This document shows positions 21,374 through 30,216 of a DNA stretch of 64,000 bases, in pieces. The first letter of the stretch is position 1; the number at the start of each line of letters is the position of its first letter. The position numbers were made by a program, and so were the translations under genes. This stretch comes from Methylocapsa sp. D3K7. GTDB taxonomy: Bacteria; Pseudomonadota; Alphaproteobacteria; Rhizobiales; Beijerinckiaceae. The notes beneath the pieces were generated by a model. That model saw nothing but the letters and a program-made list of their open reading frames with translations. It had not been told where the DNA came from and made no database searches. The stretch spans positions 372,001 through 436,000 of the forward strand of contig NZ_CP123229.1 in assembly GCF_029855125.1 (NCBI RefSeq). Direction: 5' to 3'.

Positions 21374-21951
21374 ACCAAATCAATCGCCTCCTTGCGGCGC
21401 TTCTCTGGATACTTGGTGTCCTGGTGGTGGCCGGGATTACCCACATCATCGCCATTTTCGCCATGCCCAAACTCGCGGCGCAAGATATTTATGCCCGCAT
21501 TTCGGATTTGGCGAAACCGGGCCAAACCGCCCTTGTGCCGGCGGCGCGGCCTGGCACCCAATTCATGCCTTTTGCGGACCCGGCGCTGGCGCAAGCTGTT
21601 TGCCCTTTCGATCTTTCGCAAGGAAGTTTGCGGTTGCACGCGGATGTCGAAGCCGACAAACTCCTCACCTTGTCGTTTCGCAATTCCACTGGACAGGTCT
21701 TTTACTCAATGAGTGGGCTTGCCGCGCAACAAGGGAAGATTGACGTTGTCTTGCTGACGCCTGCGCAGCTGGAAATCGTCGAGGCCGACGACGACGAAGA
21801 CAATCCCTCTCAGGACTTGCGGCTCATCGCGCCGGACACCAAGGGCTTTGTCATCGTCAGTTCGCTTGCCGCCTTTCCAGGCGAAAAGGCGGACGCAACG
21901 GAGCGTGTCAAAGCGGTCTCTTGCGCGGTCGAGCAAGTCGCTGAGGATTGA
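21370..21951 (+). CDS. DUF1254 family membrane-anchored protein
   Basis: 193-residue protein with one N-terminal membrane helix (about 8-28) and a DUF1254-like outer domain (FMPFADPALAQAVCPFDLSQG, LSFRNSTGQVFYSMSG). It is shorter than full DUF1254 proteins and forms the usual partner of the preceding DUF1214 protein. The ATG overlaps the DUF1214 stop by 4 bases; a GTG two codons earlier is possible. Last gene of the PBP1A-DUF1214-DUF1254 run. Confidence 0.8.
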   Translation: MNQINRLLAALLWILGVLVVAGITHIIAIFAMPKLAAQDIYARISDLAKPGQTALVPAARPGTQFMPFADPALAQAVCPFDLSQGSLRLHADVEADKLLTLSFRNSTGQVFYSMSGLAAQQGKIDVVLLTPAQLEIVEADDDEDNPSQDLRLIAPDTKGFVIVSSLAAFPGEKADATERVKAVSCAVEQVAED

Positions 21952-21987
21952 GACAGGCCAGCGGCGCCCCGCCGCATGGAGATTGTT

Positions 21988-22200
21988 CTATGCACGCGGG
22001 CTCTCAAGCCCGCCCTCGCTGATCTTGGACCGCTTACCAGAAACGCGATGCCCGCGTTTCGACGGTGGCTTGACGTCGGCTGGGCGCTCGCGCCAAACCC
22101 CTGTGAAAATGAAGATCTCAGCGGCAGCTCTGTCAGGCGGGGCCGAAGCCTTCGTTGAGCATTCGTTTTTCACTGGTTTGAAAGCAATGAGTTCACCCAT
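21988..22200 (-). CDS. Small conserved protein (MGELIAFKP type)
   Basis: Possible 70-residue cytoplasmic protein. The N-terminus MGELIAFKP and the central AEIFIFTGVWRER resemble small uncharacterised proteins I associate with Hyphomicrobiales, which start MGE-VxF-P and contain an EAQILFFTGVRYER-like motif. GGGG lies about nine bases upstream of the ATG. The last codons form a GC hairpin (GCGGGCT/AGCCCGC, 21996-22013). No signal or membrane segment. The call rests on remembered family likeness. Confidence 0.55.
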   Translation of the reverse strand: MGELIAFKPVKNECSTKASAPPDRAAAEIFIFTGVWRERPADVKPPSKRGHRVSGKRSKISEGGLESPRA

Positions 22201-22395
22201 TGGCTTTTTCCCCGGCGAGCATTTTTGCCTGTTCTCGCAAACAACAAATTCTTTTGGGGTCCCGCAATAACGGCGCAGCCAGTGGCAGGTTCAACAATTC
22301 ACTTCCCTTTGCACAGATCGTATCACTTAAGGTTCCTTAATATCCTTGCCTGGGGCTGATTGAACGGCATTCCGACAAACGGTGGCGCCGTCCCC
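22201..22395. other. Intergenic stretch, nothing recognised
   Basis: Between the small 70-residue gene and the DUF2267-like gene. It contains an A/T-richer patch near 22240-22345 that could hold promoters or the end of transcripts. I see no RNA gene or clear terminator. Confidence 0.4.
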
Positions 22396-22758
22396 TCAAA
22401 GAAATTGCCTGAGACCAGGGATCGCCGAGACAATCTCGCCGACAAGCTCATCGCCAGCTTTTTCGCGCACATAAGCAAAGACTTCCCGCCCAAATGTCTG
22501 CATCTCTCCCATGCCAAGGCCAAGTCCCGTAAGCTGGCCTGCAAGACCCATAAGACCGCCGCTGAACGCGCCAGAACCATTTTCGTTCGCGGCCTCATCC
22601 GCCGCTTCGGCCGCGCCGGGGACGGCGGCGAACAGGGACTGAATTTCGTCCTTCGGCCCCTCGCTGCGCAGGAAGAGCAAAATCATCCCCACCGCTTTTT
22701 TCGCGATCCCGGGTTCGACACCTGCATCGGCTGCAATACGGTCGATCAAATCTTCCAT
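22396..22758 (-). CDS. DUF2267-like small protein
   Basis: 120-residue acidic protein. Helical N-terminus MEDLIDRIAADAGVEPG is followed by KKAVGMILLFLRSEGP, a Gly-rich middle (GGLMGLAGQLTGLGLGMGEM) and a helical C-terminus ending IPGLRQFL. The arrangement resembles DUF2267 or similar small helical proteins of alphaproteobacteria. Divergent from the HerA-like ATPase. Function unknown. Confidence 0.7.
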   Translation of the reverse strand: MEDLIDRIAADAGVEPGIAKKAVGMILLFLRSEGPKDEIQSLFAAVPGAAEAADEAANENGSGAFSGGLMGLAGQLTGLGLGMGEMQTFGREVFAYVREKAGDELVGEIVSAIPGLRQFL

Positions 22759-22932
22759 CTAAAACCTCGAGGGTGAGAATGAACGCCCGCACTTGATCAC
22801 CGAACTCCGGCCAAAATCAAGGCACCCGCCGCCAATCCAAGATTTGCTGGCGCGATGATCCCACATTGTCTCATAATGGCCGCGTAAGGCGCGAAGAGTC
22901 CGGACGTACGCGCCGCCGTTCGAGGACCCACA

Positions 22933-24450
22933 ATGGCCGACGATCCCGCCCATGAAGCTGGCCGCATTCTGATCGGCAAGAGCGATGTTTACCAATATCT
23001 GACCTTGGCGCTTGGCAACCGGCATGGGCTTGTCGCAGGGGCGACCGGCACCGGGAAAACCGTCACCTTGCAGCTTCTCGCGGAAGGCTTTTCGCGCGCT
23101 GGAACGGCGGTTTTCGCCGCTGACGTCAAAGGCGATCTCTCCGGCATCGGCATGCCTGGGGAATCGAAGCCTCACTTTGTCCAGCGCGCGAAAGATATCG
23201 GGATCACCTATGCGCCGGATGATTTTCCGGTCGCCTTCTGGGACCTCTTCGGAGAATTGGGGCATCCCGTCCGGGCGCGAATTTCGGATATGGGTCCTTT
23301 GCTGCTGGCCCGCCTGCTCGAACTCAACGACGTTCAGGAAGGTGTTCTCAACATCGCTTTTAAACTCGCCGACGAACAAGGCCTGCTGCTCATCGACCTC
23401 AAGGATTTGCAAGCGCTCTTGCAGCACCTTGGGGATAGCGCGGCGGAGGTGAGCAAGTCCTATGGGAACGTCGCGCCCGCGACGATTGGCACGATTCAGC
23501 GCCGGCTGCTGGTTCTTGAAAACCAGGGCGCGGCGGGATTTTTCGGCGAACCAGAACTTGATATCGATGATTTTCTGCGTACAGCGTCCGATGGGCGCGG
23601 CTTCGTCAACATTCTCAGCGCCGGGAAATTGATGCGCTCGCCGCGCCTTTACGCGATTTTCCTGTTGTGGATGCTGTCCGAATTGTTCGAGAAACTGCCC
23701 GAGGTCGGCGATCTTGAAAAGCCGAAGCTGGTGTTCTTTTTTGATGAAGCGCATCTGCTGTTCGACAATGCGCCGAAAAATCTTCTGAGCGCCATCGAAC
23801 AAGTTGTCCGGCTCATCCGCTCGAAAGCTGTTGGCATTTATTTTGTCACCCAAAATCCGGCCGATGTGCCGGAAACAGTTCTGGGGCAACTCGGCAATCG
23901 CGTTCAGCACGCCTTGCGCGCGTTCACACCGCGTGACCAGAAGGCCGTCAAGGCCGCCGCCGATACATTCCGCAAGAACCCTTCCTTCGACACCGTCACC
24001 GCGATCACCGGCCTTGGGGTGGGCGAAGCCCTGGTCTCGATGCTTGATGCCAAGGGCAATCCCGAAATCGTCGCAAAGAGTCTCATCGCGCCGCCGATGG
24101 CACGGGTGGGTCCGATCACCGATGCGGAGCGCCAGCAGCTGATGCAAAAAAGTGGTCTTCTCGGCAAATATGACACGCCGATTGACCGCCAATCCGCCTT
24201 TGAAATTTTGCGCGACAAAAGCCAGAAAGAGGCCGGGGGTGGCGCATCCGGCCCCGCTGGCGGCGGCTTGCTCGGGTCCCTCGCGGGCGCTCTCGGCGGG
24301 CTGTTTGGTAAACCGGCAGGCGGCGGACGCCAGCGCATGTCGGCGGGCGAAATCGCCCTTCGCTCGGCTGTTCAATCGGCCGCGCGGACCGCCGGCACAA
24401 AGATCGGCCAAGCCATCTTGCGCGGGGTCCTCGGCGGCAGGTCGAAATAG
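22933..24450 (+). CDS. HerA-like ATPase (DUF853)
   Basis: 505-residue RecA-fold ATPase of the HerA/FtsK superfamily, DUF853 branch. Walker A GATGTGKT is at residues 36-43 and Walker B ends in Asp 271-Glu 272 (VFFFDEAHLLF). FVTQNPADVPETVLGQLGNRVQHALRAFTP is the family's sensor and arginine-finger region. A Gly/Ala-rich segment (about 430-470) separates the ATPase from a conserved short tail. The family is widespread in proteobacteria with no settled role, although HerA relatives translocate DNA. No NurA-type nuclease gene is adjacent. Confidence 0.9.
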   Translation: MADDPAHEAGRILIGKSDVYQYLTLALGNRHGLVAGATGTGKTVTLQLLAEGFSRAGTAVFAADVKGDLSGIGMPGESKPHFVQRAKDIGITYAPDDFPVAFWDLFGELGHPVRARISDMGPLLLARLLELNDVQEGVLNIAFKLADEQGLLLIDLKDLQALLQHLGDSAAEVSKSYGNVAPATIGTIQRRLLVLENQGAAGFFGEPELDIDDFLRTASDGRGFVNILSAGKLMRSPRLYAIFLLWMLSELFEKLPEVGDLEKPKLVFFFDEAHLLFDNAPKNLLSAIEQVVRLIRSKAVGIYFVTQNPADVPETVLGQLGNRVQHALRAFTPRDQKAVKAAADTFRKNPSFDTVTAITGLGVGEALVSMLDAKGNPEIVAKSLIAPPMARVGPITDAERQQLMQKSGLLGKYDTPIDRQSAFEILRDKSQKEAGGGASGPAGGGLLGSLAGALGGLFGKPAGGGRQRMSAGEIALRSAVQSAARTAGTKIGQAILRGVLGGRSK

Positions 24451-24460
24451 TCTTATCTTA

Positions 24461-25156
24461 TTACGTGGCAACCTTATCGAGTGCCAAATCCTGGCAGTTC
24501 TCTGGGTGAGGCCAAGATGTCCGCGTTGCATCCGTATCGTTTAAAAGAACCGGGGGATCGGCGGGGAGCGCCCAGCCCTCGCCCTCTTGCCGGTCGTAAT
24601 TGAGACTGAAGTAAATGTGATCAACTGGGCGATCCTCCTCAGGCTTTGTCACGGTGACGATCGAAAAGCCGTTGATCTTCATTTTAATCCCCGCAGGAAT
24701 TGTGGCGGGGGTCACCGCTCGAACACCCATGGCCTGGGCGAAGTTCGTCTCGCCCGGAACAAACCGGCGGCTGGCACGCCGGGCAAACCAATCCTGCACT
24801 CCGCCAGGCGGTAGCACCCAAGGAGATTTGTCTGCCGCAGGTTTGCTCACTGGTGACGCCTTGTTTGCTCCTGCATCATCGGCTTGTTTGACCGTGGCGC
24901 GTTCCACCCAGAGACGGGTTGGAAGAAACATGAAATCCGTATTCCGTTTGGTATTATCGACGCTATCAATTTTGTAGATAATATAGACTTCGTTCGGCCG
25001 TGCCGCTTGCGTACCTTTTGGCGTTGCATAGGCGTTGCAAAAGCCAATCTGACGGTAGTCAATGCTCGCCGGCGGATCGAAGCCGCCCGAACATCCCTGT
25101 AGCAGGGCTGTAAGCACACCGGCGCACGGCAATGAGGCGTACGATATCCAACTCAT
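24461..25156 (-). CDS. Predicted lipoprotein of unknown function
   Basis: 231-residue protein starting at ATG 25156, which has AGAGGA upstream. The signal peptide ends with a lipobox-like LLQGC (Cys 22), so it is probably an outer- or inner-membrane lipoprotein. The mature part includes NEVYIIYKIDSVDNT and DHIYFSLNYDR, giving mixed alpha/beta character, and a Cys near the C-terminus (HPENCQDL). I do not recognise a family. It converges with the HerA-like gene, 10 bases apart. Confidence 0.72.
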   Translation of the reverse strand: MSWISYASLPCAGVLTALLQGCSGGFDPPASIDYRQIGFCNAYATPKGTQAARPNEVYIIYKIDSVDNTKRNTDFMFLPTRLWVERATVKQADDAGANKASPVSKPAADKSPWVLPPGGVQDWFARRASRRFVPGETNFAQAMGVRAVTPATIPAGIKMKINGFSIVTVTKPEEDRPVDHIYFSLNYDRQEGEGWALPADPPVLLNDTDATRTSWPHPENCQDLALDKVAT

Positions 25157-25210
25157 ACTTGAGTCCTCTCCTCTGTCTGAGGACGAAAGCCCCGGATCTG
25201 AGCTTGCCAA

Positions 25211-25531
25211 TTCTCCTCCGTGGCGGTTTCCTCATTTGTCAATGACTTGGGCATGGGATTAGAGGACGGCAAGAATCGTTGCCTTGTTTTGAATCAACCC
25301 AGAGTTTTCATAATGACGTAGCGTGAAAACTTGTCCGCCAATGCCGCCGGACACCGAATCGGAGATATTTGCGCCACGGTGACGTTACCTATCTAGGCGG
25401 ATTTGCCGCAGCGCGCGGCAAGGAAATTATTTGGCTTAAAGCGAAAAGCCACCCACCTTGTAACGAAGAGGGATAACAAGAACCTTGCTGACCATGAATT
25501 GGCAGCATCACCATGAGAGGAAAATACTGCA
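25211..25531. other. Intergenic stretch, nothing recognised
   Basis: About 320 bases between the lipoprotein gene and a small membrane-protein gene. It probably carries their divergent promoters. No open frame with a ribosome site and no RNA gene is seen. Confidence 0.4.
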
Positions 25532-25708
25532 ATGCACATTCAAGATGATACGGCGGGTCGCGAAATTTCCGCGAGTGACAAGCGTCAGGCAGACATACTG
25601 TGGAAAGTTCTGATGCTGACGCGCTTGGTTATTCCTGGATATGTACTTTATGCACTTTATCTCTATTGGACTTTACCGCCGAGCGCTTACTTGTCGGGTG
25701 GCTATTAA
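25532..25708 (+). CDS. Possible 58-residue single-helix membrane protein
   Basis: Short open frame with AGAGG upstream of ATG 25532. A polar, charged N-terminus (HIQDDTAGREISASDKRQAD) is followed by a hydrophobic Tyr-rich helix (about residues 23-47, with VIPGYVLYALYLYW) and a short tail PPSAYLSGGY. The layout fits a small inner-membrane protein. Directly after the stop, AAAGCTTA (25707-25714) and TAAGCTTT (25727-25734) form an inverted repeat that may end the transcript. Not recognised as a known family. Confidence 0.5.
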   Translation: MHIQDDTAGREISASDKRQADILWKVLMLTRLVIPGYVLYALYLYWTLPPSAYLSGGY

Positions 25709-26037
25709 AGCTTACGCATTTGTGTCTAAGCTTTGTAGATAGTAATATATACTTTTTGAAACCAAAATTCCGTGTGGCGGCGCCGACAAGCGGCGCCATG
25801 CGTAGCGAGCGACCGATAAGCGCCGGCGGATGCTTGCACCCAGGTGGGGCAGCAGAGTTGACTGCGCGCGCGTGATCGTCTAACCACCATCTTTCAGCCC
25901 GTGTTTGGAGAGTTTTGGGGAGAGTTTCTCCGTGGCTCTCTATTGCCGGGCGTCCCGCAAGGGCCGGCCTCCACCGGACGCGGGTTCACACTTCCGGCCG
26001 CCAAGCTCAGGCGTAACGGCCCAAATGGAGACAGGTC
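25709..26037 (+). promoter_or_regulatory. Leader region of the rpsM-rplQ operon with a candidate promoter
   Basis: This gap precedes the ribosomal protein operon and should hold its promoter, because no secY/adk genes lie upstream. The best match I see is TTGACT at 25858-25863 and TAACCA at 25881-25886 with a 17 base spacer; the -10 is poor. That leaves a leader of about 145 bases. No S4-type pseudoknot can be asserted by eye. Confidence 0.35.
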
Positions 26038-26406
26038 TTGGCACGTATCGCGGGCGTCAATATTCCAACCAACAAGCGTGTGGTTATCGCGCTTCAATAT
26101 ATTCATGGCATTGGCCCGAGCAAGGCCAAGTCACTTTGCGAAAAAGTCAATATTCCGGCCGAGCGCCGCGTCGCCGAATTGACGGACGCGGAGGTGTTGC
26201 AGATTCGCGAGGCGATCGATCGCGATTATATTGTCGAGGGCGATCTCCGCCGCGAGGTTGCGATCAACATCAAACGGTTGATGGACCTTGGCTGCTATCG
26301 CGGGCTCCGCCACCGGCGTCAATTGCCGGTCCGTGGCCAGCGCACCCACACCAACGCCCGGACCCGCAAGGGCAAAGCCAAGCCTATCGCTGGCAAGAAG
26401 AAGTAA
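26038..26406 (+). CDS. rpsM: 30S ribosomal protein S13
   Basis: 122-residue small-subunit protein that contacts the tRNA and the S19 head region. The sequence [25 protein letters not shown], the [24 protein letters not shown] segment and the basic tail ending AGKKK are diagnostic. Translation starts at TTG 26038, with GGAG about eight bases upstream. First gene of rpsM-rpsK-rpoA-rplQ. Unusually, adk and secY are not directly upstream. Confidence 0.97.
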   Translation: MARIAGVNIPTNKRVVIALQYIHGIGPSKAKSLCEKVNIPAERRVAELTDAEVLQIREAIDRDYIVEGDLRREVAINIKRLMDLGCYRGLRHRRQLPVRGQRTHTNARTRKGKAKPIAGKKK

Positions 26407-26526
26407 GTTCAAGACCGTCTTGGCCGCATGTGCCCGCCGGCTTTGCAAACGGCCGGTGCATCGCGGCGTCACTCATCGATCATCCCGAGCGCCTGGCATG
26501 ACGGGCGCGCTTGAAGGAATAGGACA

Positions 26527-26916
26527 ATGGCAAAAGAAGCAACACGGGTCCGGCGGCGCGAACGCAAGAACATCGCCTCCGGCATCGCGCACGTCAATTC
26601 GACGTTCAACAATACAATGATCACCATCGCCGATGCGCAAGGCAACACGATTTCATGGTCGTCGGCCGGAACCATGGGCTTCAAGGGTTCGCGCAAATCA
26701 ACCCCCTATGCGGCGCAGATGGCGGCCGAGGACTGCGCCAAAAAAGCGGCCGAGCACGGCATGCGGACACTTGAAGTCGAGGTTTCAGGGCCGGGCTCTG
26801 GCCGGGAATCGGCCTTGCGGGCGCTGCAAGCGGCGGGCTTTACAGTGACGTCCATCCGCGACGTCACGCCTATTCCGCACAATGGCTGCCGGCCGCGCAA
26901 GCGGCGCCGCGTTTGA
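26527..26916 (+). CDS. rpsK: 30S ribosomal protein S11
   Basis: 129-residue small-subunit platform protein. Diagnostic stretches are [38 protein letters not shown] and the C-terminal [17 protein letters not shown]. It lies 120 bases after rpsM and 94 before rpoA in the alpha operon. ATG 26527 is preceded by AGGA. Confidence 0.97.
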   Translation: MAKEATRVRRRERKNIASGIAHVNSTFNNTMITIADAQGNTISWSSAGTMGFKGSRKSTPYAAQMAAEDCAKKAAEHGMRTLEVEVSGPGSGRESALRALQAAGFTVTSIRDVTPIPHNGCRPRKRRRV

Positions 26917-27010
26917 GTCCGGGCCAGCCGCCCCATTTCCTGGCCTTCGAGACCAGGCACCTATGTGACGCCGCAGCGTCAAGCAATTTGCATCAAGGAA
27001 AGGTCCGCTC

Positions 27011-28027
27011 GTGATTCAAAAGAACTGGCAGGAGCTTATCAAGCCAAGCAAGCTCGAAGTGATTCCCGGCGACGATCCCAAACGCATGGCGACGATCGTC
27101 GCGGAGCCGCTCGAGCGGGGGTTTGGCCTCACCCTCGGCAATTCGCTGCGCCGAATTCTCTTGTCGTCGCTGCAAGGCGCGGCGATTGTTTCGGTCCAAA
27201 TTGACGGTGTCTTGCATGAGTTCTCATCGATCCCGGGTGTGCGGGAGGACGTGACGGATATTGTGCTGAATATTAAGGACATCGCGGTCAAGATGCAGGG
27301 CGAGGGTCCCAAGCGCGTCGTTTTGAAGAAGCAGGGTCCGGGCAAGGTCACCGCCGGTGACATTGTCACCACCGGCGATATTTCGATCCTCAATCCCGAA
27401 CTTGTGATCTGCACCCTCGACGAGGGAGCCGAGATCCGCATGGAATTCACCGTCGCGACGGGCAAGGGTTATTCTCCCGCCGACCGCAATCGGGCGGAAG
27501 ACGCGCCGATTGGTCTCATCCCGGTCGACAGTCTCTATTCGCCGGTCAAGAAAGTCAGCTACCGGATCGAGAACACGCGGGAAGGTCAAATTCTCGACTA
27601 TGACAAGCTGACCCTTCAGCTGGAAACCAATGGATCGCTGTCGCCGGAAGATGCGATAGCCTTCTCGGCCCGCATCCTTCAGGACCAACTCAACGTCTTC
27701 GTCAATTTCGAAGAGCCGCACCGCGTCGAGGTGACGCCGTCAATTCCCGAGCTGGCCTTCAATCCCGCGCTTCTCAAAAAGGTCGACGAACTCGAACTGT
27801 CGGTGCGTTCGGCGAACTGCCTGAAGAACGACAACATCGTCTACATCGGCGATCTCATTCAAAAGAGCGAGGCGGATATGCTTCGCACGCCGAATTTCGG
27901 GCGCAAATCGCTGAACGAGATCAAGGAAGTGCTGGCGCAAATGGGGCTGCATCTCGGCATGGACGTCTCGGGCTGGCCGCCGGACAATATCGACGAACTC
28001 GCCAAGCGGTTCGAGGAACATTATTGA
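27011..28027 (+). CDS. rpoA: DNA-directed RNA polymerase alpha subunit
   Basis: 338-residue alpha subunit. The N-terminal assembly domain is recognisable ([26 protein letters not shown], with the conserved [23 protein letters not shown]). The C-terminal DNA- and activator-binding domain has [22 protein letters not shown] and [12 protein letters not shown]. The start is GTG 27011 with AAGGAAAGG upstream. Normal length; in the alpha operon between rpsK and rplQ. Confidence 0.98.
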   Translation: MIQKNWQELIKPSKLEVIPGDDPKRMATIVAEPLERGFGLTLGNSLRRILLSSLQGAAIVSVQIDGVLHEFSSIPGVREDVTDIVLNIKDIAVKMQGEGPKRVVLKKQGPGKVTAGDIVTTGDISILNPELVICTLDEGAEIRMEFTVATGKGYSPADRNRAEDAPIGLIPVDSLYSPVKKVSYRIENTREGQILDYDKLTLQLETNGSLSPEDAIAFSARILQDQLNVFVNFEEPHRVEVTPSIPELAFNPALLKKVDELELSVRSANCLKNDNIVYIGDLIQKSEADMLRTPNFGRKSLNEIKEVLAQMGLHLGMDVSGWPPDNIDELAKRFEEHY

Positions 28028-28119
28028 TCAGCTAAGGCCCCTGGCCGTCTTTGGCGGCCGGGATAAAAATAGGGACGGCCGTACCTTGGCACGGCGGCCG
28101 CAAATCAACGGAGAACGCC

Positions 28120-28539
28120 ATGTATCACGGACACGCCAAGCGCCGCTTCGGCCGCATGCACGAACATCGCAAGGCGATGTTCGCCAATATGTGCCAAGCG
28201 CTGATCAAACATGAGCAGATCGTCACCACTCTGCCGAAGGCGAAGGATTTGCGCCCCGTCGTCGAGAAACTGGTCACACTGGGCAAACGCGGCGATCTGC
28301 ACGCGCGGCGCCTCGCCATCGCGCAAATCAAGGATGTTGTGCTGGTCCGCAAACTTTTCGATGTCCTTGGCCCGCGTTATAAAGACCGCCACGGCGGCTA
28401 CACGCGCGTCTTGAAGGCAGGATTTCGCTACGGCGACAATGCCCCTATGGCGGTGATCGAATTCGTTGACCGCGATGTCGATGCCAAGGGCAAAGATTCC
28501 GGGCCGGTTGTGGCCGCTGGCGAAGAAGCGGCGGCGTAA
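28120..28539 (+). CDS. rplQ: 50S ribosomal protein L17
   Basis: 139-residue large-subunit protein. Key stretches are [50 protein letters not shown] and a C-terminal Ala/Glu-rich tail. ATG 28120 gives the family N-terminus ([10 protein letters not shown], usually MRHG); an upstream in-frame start at 28051 is not part of the family. Last ribosomal gene of the operon. GACGGGTGA/TCACCCCGTC downstream (about 28555-28585) can pair but lacks a T tract. Confidence 0.96.
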   Translation: MYHGHAKRRFGRMHEHRKAMFANMCQALIKHEQIVTTLPKAKDLRPVVEKLVTLGKRGDLHARRLAIAQIKDVVLVRKLFDVLGPRYKDRHGGYTRVLKAGFRYGDNAPMAVIEFVDRDVDAKGKDSGPVVAAGEEAAA

Positions 28540-28618
28540 GCGCTGACCAAGCCGACGGGTGATGGCGCTTCCGTCACCCCGTCTGGGTACGCCGGTGCCG
28601 CCAAAGGGACGGATCCAA

Positions 28619-28650
28619 TTTGGAGTGGTCCAAGTGTTTGGAGTGGTCCA
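28619..28650 (+). repeat. Tandem 14 bp repeat carrying the degP ribosome site
   Basis: TTTGGAGTGGTCCA occurs at 28619-28632 and 28637-28650, an 18 base period. The second copy's GGAG serves the ATG at 28650, and the first copy supplies a duplicate GGAG. The duplication is seen directly; its regulatory meaning is unknown. Confidence 0.8.
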
Positions 28651-30065
28651 TGTATAAGCCCTCGCGTGGAACCGTCCGGGCAGTGATCCTTGGTTGTGTT
28701 ATCGCGGTATTTGCGTCCGCCGCGCATGCCGAACGGCAGGTGCCGCAGACGCAAACAGATGTGTTTCTGTCCTTCTCTCCTGTCGTCAAGAAAGCCCAGC
28801 CTGCCGTCGTCAATGTCTATGCGTCGCGCATCGACAAGCGGCCGCGCAACGCCATTTTCGACGACCCTGTCTTCCGGCACTTCTTCGGCGAAGGCGGCGA
28901 TGGACGGCCCGGCGGACCGTCCTCGCATTCGCTCGGCTCCGGCGTGCTTATCGATGCCTCGGGACTCGTCGTCACCAATTATCATGTCATCGAAGGCATG
29001 ACCGAGGTGAAGGTTGCGCTCGCCGACAAGCGCGAATTCGACGCCGAGACCGTGCTGCGCGATCAGCGGACTGACCTCGTCGTGTTGCGTTTGAAAGGCA
29101 ACGAGAAATTTCCCGTCATGGACTTGGGGGATTCGGACGCCCTCGAAGTCGGCGACATCGTTCTTGCGATCGGTAATCCCTTTGGCGTCGGACAGACGGT
29201 AACCCAAGGCATTGTCTCGGCGTTGGCACGCACCCAAGCCGGAATTTCTGACTACGGTTTTTTTATTCAAACCGATGCGGCAATCAATCCCGGCAATTCC
29301 GGCGGCGCTCTCGTCGATCTTCACGCGCGGCTGGTCGGCATCAATTCCGCGATCTTCTCGCAAACGGGAAGCTCGATTGGGATCGGGTTCGCTATCCCCG
29401 TCAACATGGTCAAAATCGTGTTGGCCGCCGCCAAAGGTGGGGGCCATCAAGTGCGCCGCCCGTGGCTTGGTGCGAGCCTGCAAACCGTTTCGCGGGAAAT
29501 CGCCGAATCGCTTGGCCTCGACCGGCCCATGGGCGCCCTTGTCACCGATCTTTCGGCCGGCGGACCCGCGGCCGAGGCGGGCTTGCGGCGCGGCGATCTC
29601 ATCACCGCCATCGATACTCAGAGTGTCGACGATCCCGAAGGTCTTGGCTATCGGCTGGCGACAAAATCTCTCGGCGGCTCCACCACGTTCACCTACCTTC
29701 GCAACGGCCATTCCGGCAGTGCTACAGTCAAGCTCATTCCGGCACCCGAAATCCCAGCCCGCGATCCGGTCAAGCTCATTGGACGCTCGCCTTTCGCCGG
29801 TGCGACCGTGATCAATTTGTCGCCAGCGGTCACGGACGAACTCTCCATTCGCGGCGCGAGCGAGGGCGTGGTCATCAGCGAGATCGAGGAAGGGTCGCAA
29901 GCCAAGCTGGTCAATTTCCAGGTCGGCGACGTGATTCTCGCCATCGATGACAAGCCCGTCAAAACGACGCGCGAGCTCGAAGCCGCTGTCGGCCGTTATC
30001 ACACGTATTGGAAGCTGACGATCGCGCGCGGCGGCGAAACGATCACCACCATGATTGGCGGCTGA
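28650..30065 (+). CDS. DegP/Do-type periplasmic serine protease
   Basis: HtrA-family protease and chaperone of the periplasm. A signal peptide (to about SAAHA) is followed by a trypsin-like domain. The catalytic triad is visible as His in VVTNYHVIEGM, Asp in RTDLVVLRLKG and Ser in NPGNSGGALVDLHARLVGINSAI. Two PDZ domains follow, the first starting WLGASLQTVSREIAE and the second near VVISEIEEGSQAKLV. ATG 28650 has GGAG at good spacing. Placement right after rplQ is common in Hyphomicrobiales; rarA usually comes next, but here three other genes intervene. Confidence 0.94.
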   Translation: MYKPSRGTVRAVILGCVIAVFASAAHAERQVPQTQTDVFLSFSPVVKKAQPAVVNVYASRIDKRPRNAIFDDPVFRHFFGEGGDGRPGGPSSHSLGSGVLIDASGLVVTNYHVIEGMTEVKVALADKREFDAETVLRDQRTDLVVLRLKGNEKFPVMDLGDSDALEVGDIVLAIGNPFGVGQTVTQGIVSALARTQAGISDYGFFIQTDAAINPGNSGGALVDLHARLVGINSAIFSQTGSSIGIGFAIPVNMVKIVLAAAKGGGHQVRRPWLGASLQTVSREIAESLGLDRPMGALVTDLSAGGPAAEAGLRRGDLITAIDTQSVDDPEGLGYRLATKSLGGSTTFTYLRNGHSGSATVKLIPAPEIPARDPVKLIGRSPFAGATVINLSPAVTDELSIRGASEGVVISEIEEGSQAKLVNFQVGDVILAIDDKPVKTTRELEAAVGRYHTYWKLTIARGGETITTMIGG

Positions 30066-30216
30066 ATTGCCCCACATCCCGCCCCTAATCATGTTGCGAT
30101 GCGCAAATTTGACTGGTAGAAGCGCATCGGCGGCTGTTGACTTTCCTTGAAAATGACGCGCGCGGGTTGTCCTCCGCGCCCGGCCGGGCATTTCACGAGC
30201 CGGATTGGAGCTGAAC

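Noticed and set aside
21996..22013. GC hairpin after the DUF1254 gene as a terminator
   Set aside because: No T tract follows on either strand, and it falls within the last codons of a likely small gene on the minus strand.
22759..24531. A 590-codon minus-strand frame opposite the HerA-like gene
   Set aside because: Shadow of a clear ATPase gene on the plus strand; Arg/Pro-rich with no recognisable fold.
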